Shown here in pieces: positions 60,699 to 64,000 of a DNA stretch of 64,000 bases. Below the pieces are notes generated by a model, which did no database searches, was not told where the DNA came from, and saw nothing but the letters and a program-made list of their open reading frames with translations. Source of the DNA: Paenibacillus sp. J31TS4 (GTDB lineage Bacteria > Bacillota > Bacilli > Paenibacillales > NBRC-103111). The translations under genes and the position numbers were made by a program. The stretch covers positions 1,054,001 through 1,118,000 of the forward strand of contig NZ_BOSI01000001.1 in the NCBI RefSeq assembly GCF_018403265.1. The letters are read 5' to 3'. The stretch's first letter is position 1. Each line of letters begins with the position of its first letter.

Positions 60699-61706
60699 TT
60701 AGGCCATCAGGTGAAGCTGCTCCTCCCGGACTTCCCCCTCGAGAGGCTCGCCGTTCAGGAGACGCTGCAGCTCGTCGACCACAAAATGGCCGAGCGCGTA
60801 CAGGCCGTTGTTGACGGCACCGGCGATGTGGCCGGTCAGCAGAACGTTCGGCAAAGTCCGGAACGGATGGTCCGGCGCCGGTGGCTCAGGTTCCGTGACA
60901 TCGAGACAGGCGAACAGCCTCCCGCATTCCAGATGCTTCACGAGCGCTTCCTCGTCGACGAGCGAGCCTCTCGCGAGATTGATCAGGATCGCATCGTCCT
61001 TCATCAGCCCGAGCGTGCGGTCATTCAGCATGTGGTAGGTGGACGGCAGCTCGGGCGCCAGCACGGTCACGACGTCCGAGGCGGTCAGCAGCTCGTCCAG
61101 GGTGACGAGCCGCCCTCCCAGCTGCTCCGCCTGCTCCGGTGTCAGCGTCGGGTCCGCGAGCAGCACCTCGACGTGGAACGGCTGCAGCAGGCTCATGTAG
61201 CGCCGGCCGGCATGTCCTGCGCCGATACAGCCGATCGTGACGCCGTACATCTCGCGAATCCGGCTCCGTACGCCGTCACTTTGCCGGTTCCACCAGCCGC
61301 CTGTCTTGCTCTCTACGGTCACCTCCCACAAGTTTTTCAACGTGACGAGGGTCAGGCCAAGCGCCGTCTCTCCAACCCCTCTGCTCAGCTCGGCCGCCGC
61401 CGAGCTGACCCGGATGCCCCGCCGCCACAGCTCGGGCGTGACGACTGGCTTGACCGACCCGGCCGCGTGAAGGACGGCCCGCAGTCCGGGCGCCCGGTTC
61501 AGCAGCGCCGCGTCCAGCGGCGGGCAGCCCCACGACGTAATGAGCACGTCCGCACCCGCGACATAATCGGCCACCTGCTCGGCCGTCATCCAGCCTTCCT
61601 GCGGATTGATGACGAGCTCCGCTCCCAGCCGCTGCAGCCTCTCCAGCTGCGACGGGTGAAATACCCGGCTTGTTGTGTTCTTTCCTTGCAGCAACGCTAT
61701 CTTCAC
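60699..61706 (-). CDS. D-isomer-specific 2-hydroxyacid dehydrogenase family protein
   Basis: 335 aa. NAD-binding loop IGCIGAGHAGRRYMSLL (GxGxxG), catalytic Arg in INLARGSLVDEEAL, Glu in LDVTEPEPP and His in LTGHIAGAV give the standard Arg-Glu-His set. The first third is the substrate lobe (AVLHAAGSVKPVVTP). It interconverts a 2-keto and a 2-hydroxy acid; for a sugar operon a keto-aldonic acid is likely. The start is GTG at 61704-61706 after AGAAGGGGG. First gene of the four-gene operon, 56 bases downstream of a LacI/CcpA-type operator. Confidence 0.91.
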   Translation of the reverse strand: MKIALLQGKNTTSRVFHPSQLERLQRLGAELVINPQEGWMTAEQVADYVAGADVLITSWGCPPLDAALLNRAPGLRAVLHAAGSVKPVVTPELWRRGIRVSSAAAELSRGVGETALGLTLVTLKNLWEVTVESKTGGWWNRQSDGVRSRIREMYGVTIGCIGAGHAGRRYMSLLQPFHVEVLLADPTLTPEQAEQLGGRLVTLDELLTASDVVTVLAPELPSTYHMLNDRTLGLMKDDAILINLARGSLVDEEALVKHLECGRLFACLDVTEPEPPAPDHPFRTLPNVLLTGHIAGAVNNGLYALGHFVVDELQRLLNGEPLEGEVREEQLHLMA

Positions 61707-61761
61707 CGGTGCCGCCCCCTTCTTCTAACGCCTCTGCCTTGCGGGCACACTACCTTCAATC

Positions 61762-61780
61762 TTTGGAAACGATTACCAAA
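61762..61780 (-). promoter_or_regulatory. LacI/CcpA-type operator before the carbohydrate operon
   Basis: TTTGGAAACGATTACCAAA is a near-perfect dyad: TTTGG and CCAAA arms with the AAACG/ATTA centre typical of LacI-family and cre sites. It lies 56 bases before the GTG start of the hydroxyacid dehydrogenase gene and after the AraC gene's stop (61898), within the 190-base gap. Repression by CcpA or a local LacI regulator is likely; no lacI gene is in the window. Confidence 0.62.
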
Positions 61781-61897
61781 CGCGGCACGCCGCCTGTCCA
61801 GCGGCCCGTGCCGCTTATTCTGTTTCCAGTTTCTCACAGCTACTGCCACCTGTCTACGTCGTGCTTGCGCTAAAGAGTCGTCCCCCCGCACGCCTGG

Positions 61898-62827
61898 CTA
61901 CGACTGGACAACCTGTCTGTCCTCCCCGGCGCGCCCGTACAGCTCCTTGTATTCCGTCGGCGCGAGGCCAGCCGTTTTTTTGAAGGCTTTGCTGAACGAA
62001 TGCACGGATTGGTACTGCAGCGTCTCCGCAATGCGGGTGATCGTCGTCTCCCCAGCCTGCAGTAGCGTCATCGCACGCATGATGCGCTTCCGGTTCCAGT
62101 AGGTTTGCAGGGAGACGCCCATCTCCAGCCGGAACACGTGGGACAGGCGGGAATAGCTGTAACCGAGTGCGTCGGCGATTTCACCCAGCTCACGGATTTG
62201 GACAAGATGGCGGTCGATGTAGCGGACTGTCTCATAGACAAGGTCCGCCTTGCCTCCTTCCGGCACCGCCTTCGCCGGCTGCGGGGGCTGAGCGGACCGC
62301 CTGCCGCCTGAGGCCTGCCGGTAGCGGCAAAGGAACACGGTGAGACGGTTCAGGCAGGCCTCGCTCGATTCCCGTGCGTACCGGTCTTCCCGGCCCGCCT
62401 CCTCCAGCAGCTCTAGCAGGCACGCTTCCAGATTGCCTGCGTCGTCTCTTCCGGCAGGCTCGGCACTCCAATCCGCGAGCTCCGGATAGGCATGCTTCGC
62501 CTCCGGAGCCAGCCGGAACGAGGCAACAAGCAGACGGACCGGCTCCTGTCCCTCGCTTCGGATGCGCCAGTCTTCCTTCGGGCCGCCTAGTGCGAATGTC
62601 CGCTCCTTCATCGCGAGGCGCTGCTCGCCGATCTCCAGTGTGCCTTCTCCCGACAGAACATAGAGGAGTCGATACGGGCTGGCTTTTTCCTTCTCGCCGC
62701 GCAGCTCCCCCGGGAAGCAGCAGTCTCGGAGCTGATCCAGCACGAATCGGCCCAGCGTCAAGGGCCTGTCCAAGTACTTCTTGTCGAATCGGAAATGAGC
62801 AGCTTGTGCATCTCTACGGCTTGGCAA
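61898..62827 (-). CDS. AraC-family transcriptional regulator
   Basis: 309 aa. The N-terminal cupin-like domain includes YRLLYVLSGEGTLEIGEQ (about 51-68). The C-terminal double HTH (about 205-300) includes LGEIADALGYSYSRLSHVFR and IAETLQYQSVHSFSKAFKKT with the AraC signature. The start is TTG at 62825-62827 after AGGGGGGAA. It lies directly upstream of the four-gene carbohydrate operon on the same strand, so it probably activates it. Confidence 0.9.
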   Translation of the reverse strand: MPSRRDAQAAHFRFDKKYLDRPLTLGRFVLDQLRDCCFPGELRGEKEKASPYRLLYVLSGEGTLEIGEQRLAMKERTFALGGPKEDWRIRSEGQEPVRLLVASFRLAPEAKHAYPELADWSAEPAGRDDAGNLEACLLELLEEAGREDRYARESSEACLNRLTVFLCRYRQASGGRRSAQPPQPAKAVPEGGKADLVYETVRYIDRHLVQIRELGEIADALGYSYSRLSHVFRLEMGVSLQTYWNRKRIMRAMTLLQAGETTITRIAETLQYQSVHSFSKAFKKTAGLAPTEYKELYGRAGEDRQVVQS

Positions 62828-62931
62828 GGCGTTCCCCCCTGCAAAACTAAGTGATAGGTTTATTGTGCCGGGTCGCCTGCCGCTGCGGAAGCCTACGATC
62901 TTACGATATGGGGGAAAATATTACGAAATCT

Positions 62932-63130
62932 CCCCACAAAGTGAAGAGATGTGCTGCAGCCTATTCCTATTACTTTGCGGGGGCCCCGAAGTAACCCCAC
63001 AAAGTGAAGTGAAGCGCTGCAGCTTATTCCTAATACTTTGCGGGGGCCCCATATAACCCCACAAAGTGAAGTGAAGCGCTGTAGCTTATTCCTATTACTT
63101 TGTGGGGGCCCCCAATAAATCCCCGCAAAC
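62932..63130. repeat. Three tandem copies of a ~63-bp hairpin repeat plus a partial fourth
   Basis: Units start at 62932, 62995 and 63057 (spacing 63, 62) and a short fourth piece starts at 63121. Each unit runs from CCCCACAAAGTGA to ACTTTGYGGGG and is itself an inverted repeat with 11-base arms (CCCCACAAAGT / ACTTTGTGGGG) around a loop of about 30 bases that contains GCTGCAGC or a close form. The third copy is the most perfect; the first is the most diverged. No protein is encoded. It fills most of the 358-base gap between the AraC gene and the sugar-binding protein gene. Confidence 0.9.
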
Positions 63131-63151
63131 ATCCCCCGTCCACAAAGAAAA

Positions 63152-63173
63152 AGCCGGGGCAAGTGCCCCGGCT
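63152..63173 (-). terminator. Intrinsic terminator of the sugar-binding protein gene
   Basis: Perfect 9-bp stem AGCCGGGGC / GCCCCGGCT with a 4-base loop; on the minus strand it is followed by TTTTTCTTTG. It lies 13 bases after the stop at 63186. Confidence 0.9.
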
Positions 63174-63185
63174 TAGGATCGCTGT

Positions 63186-64000
63186 TTACTTCTTCGATTT
63201 GGTGTACCAGTCGGACAGCGCCTGGATGACTTCCGTACCGCCCTGCGATTTCCACTGCTGGACGAAGTTGTCGTAGCCCGTCAGCTTCTCGGCGCCGGCG
63301 ATCACCTTGATCAGGTAGTCGGTCTCCAGCTTGTTGAGCTTCTGCATGTTGTTGCCCACGACGGCCAGCGGAGGAGCGAGGAGAGTCGGGTCCTTCACCG
63401 AGTACGGAGCCTGCTTCTGGATTTCCTCGAACGCCTCGTACAGCACCTTGTCCTTGCGGACGCGGAGGAGCCACTGCTCTTCGTACGCTTTGGAATCGGT
63501 ACTGGTCATGAACCAGTCGGCCTGGCCGCGGTCCGTGTTGAAGGCCGGCAGAATTGGCGTCATCTGACCGTTCTCGACTTTGTAATCCACGCCCTCGGTC
63601 CCGATCGCAAGCTCTTTGAACGTTTCCGGCTGTACCTTCAGATCCAGATACTTCATCGCTTCTTCCTTATGCTTGGACGCCTTCGGAATGGCGATGTACC
63701 AGCTGACGCCGCCGCCCTGGAGCCAGTTGCTCTGCTTGCCATCCTTGCCCTTGAGCGCCGGAATGATGGTAATTTTGGCGTTCGGCAATGTCTTCTGGAG
63801 CGCTTCGGTCGTTGCCGGCGCTACGCCCCAGCCGTACTCCATCATGGCCGCTTTGCCGCTTGTGAACTTCTGCTGGATAGTAGCGGCTTTGTTGACCGGC
63901 CACTCCGTGTCGATGAGCCCCTCGCTGTAGAGCTTGTTCATGAACGCGAGGTATTCCTTCATGTTCGGATCCTCGAGACGGTGGATCAGCTTGCCCGCCT
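63186..64000 (-). CDS. Extracellular sugar-binding protein of an ABC transporter (partial)
   Basis: The C-terminal 271 residues are seen; the gene continues past the window edge. The sequence is SBP family 1 (LplA/UgpB-like): EYLAFMNKLYSEGLIDTEWP, QKFTSGKAAMMEYGWGVAPA, GGGVSWYIAIPKASKHKEEA and MKYLDLKVQPETF. It would bind an oligosaccharide outside the cell, as a lipoprotein in the missing N-terminus. Its place beside the carbohydrate operon and AraC regulator fits uptake of that operon's substrate. Permease genes would lie further right. Confidence 0.9.
   Translation of the reverse strand, partial: AGKLIHRLEDPNMKEYLAFMNKLYSEGLIDTEWPVNKAATIQQKFTSGKAAMMEYGWGVAPATTEALQKTLPNAKITIIPALKGKDGKQSNWLQGGGVSWYIAIPKASKHKEEAMKYLDLKVQPETFKELAIGTEGVDYKVENGQMTPILPAFNTDRGQADWFMTSTDSKAYEEQWLLRVRKDKVLYEAFEEIQKQAPYSVKDPTLLAPPLAVVGNNMQKLNKLETDYLIKVIAGAEKLTGYDNFVQQWKSQGGTEVIQALSDWYTKSKK

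Noticed and set aside
60612-62102. 496-codon open frame antisense to the hydroxyacid dehydrogenase and its upstream region
   Set aside because: It crosses an intergenic operator and two genes; the composition is that of a shadow frame.
62932-63130. CRISPR array
   Set aside because: Units are about 63 bases, repeat over nearly their whole length without unique spacers, and no cas genes are present.
62893-63474. 193-codon minus-strand frame running through the tandem repeats
   Set aside because: Its second half is simply repeat sequence in translation and its first half is out of frame with the sugar-binding protein gene.

Overview
The window looks like chromosomal DNA from a spore-forming, GC-rich Gram-positive bacterium, most likely Paenibacillaceae (Paenibacillus or Cohnella type). 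The reasons are strong AGGAGG-type ribosome binding sites, many TTG and GTG starts, sporulation genes (a SleB-like cortex hydrolase, a CotD-family coat protein, a KinB-like kinase), an S-layer-free secreted glycosidase with a FIMAH-like tail, and a complete-looking dpp/ykf locus of Bacillus type. No rRNA, tRNA, CRISPR array, prophage or insertion sequence was seen.

Layout. 0-9 kb: threonine synthase-like enzyme, panD, a double-HTH XRE regulator, SleB-like hydrolase, proline dehydrogenase, a MerR regulator with its own tandem dyad operator, and a lactonase-type 6-phosphogluconolactonase. 9-14 kb: CotD-like protein, an EEP-family phosphatase/nuclease, a minus-strand run of Gfo/Idh dehydrogenase, aldo/keto reductase and histidine phosphatase, and an SRAP-fold protein that has lost every recognisable catalytic residue. 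14-22 kb: two very large secreted carbohydrate-active proteins, a heparinase II/III-like lyase and a GHL10 (DUF187) glycosidase, transcribed divergently from a control region with a palindrome over one -10 box. 22-27 kb: a three-gene sugar oxidoreductase/epimerase operon divergent from an AraC regulator, with a cre-like site between them.

27-37 kb: a D-aminopeptidase / oligopeptide ABC importer / murein peptide recycling locus (DUF3870-dppA-dppB-dppC-dppD-dppE, an internal terminator, then ykfA-ykfB-ykfC). Imported cell-wall peptides would be cut by DppA, YkfA and YkfC, and the released L-Ala-D-Glu epimerised by YkfB. The second importer ATPase (ykfD/dppF) is absent from the expected place.

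37-47 kb: beta-lactamase-fold hydrolase, two damaged genes (alpha/beta hydrolase remnant, frameshifted transglutaminase), a MazG-like pyrophosphohydrolase, kinB with a candidate sigma-H promoter, rpiA, and a group of small acetyltransferases, Nudix and nucleotidyltransferase genes. 47-56 kb: MFS transporter, a YvfRSTU-like ABC exporter plus two-component system, a secreted duplicated-motif protein and cardiolipin synthase. 56-64 kb: a carbohydrate operon (2-hydroxyacid dehydrogenase, an unassigned toroid-like protein, GH3 hexosaminidase-like protein, FAD oxidoreductase) behind a LacI/CcpA-type operator, an AraC regulator, three tandem copies of a ~63-bp hairpin repeat, and the C-terminal part of a sugar-binding lipoprotein-type gene cut by the window edge.

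All family names come from reading the translated sequence; no database search was run.
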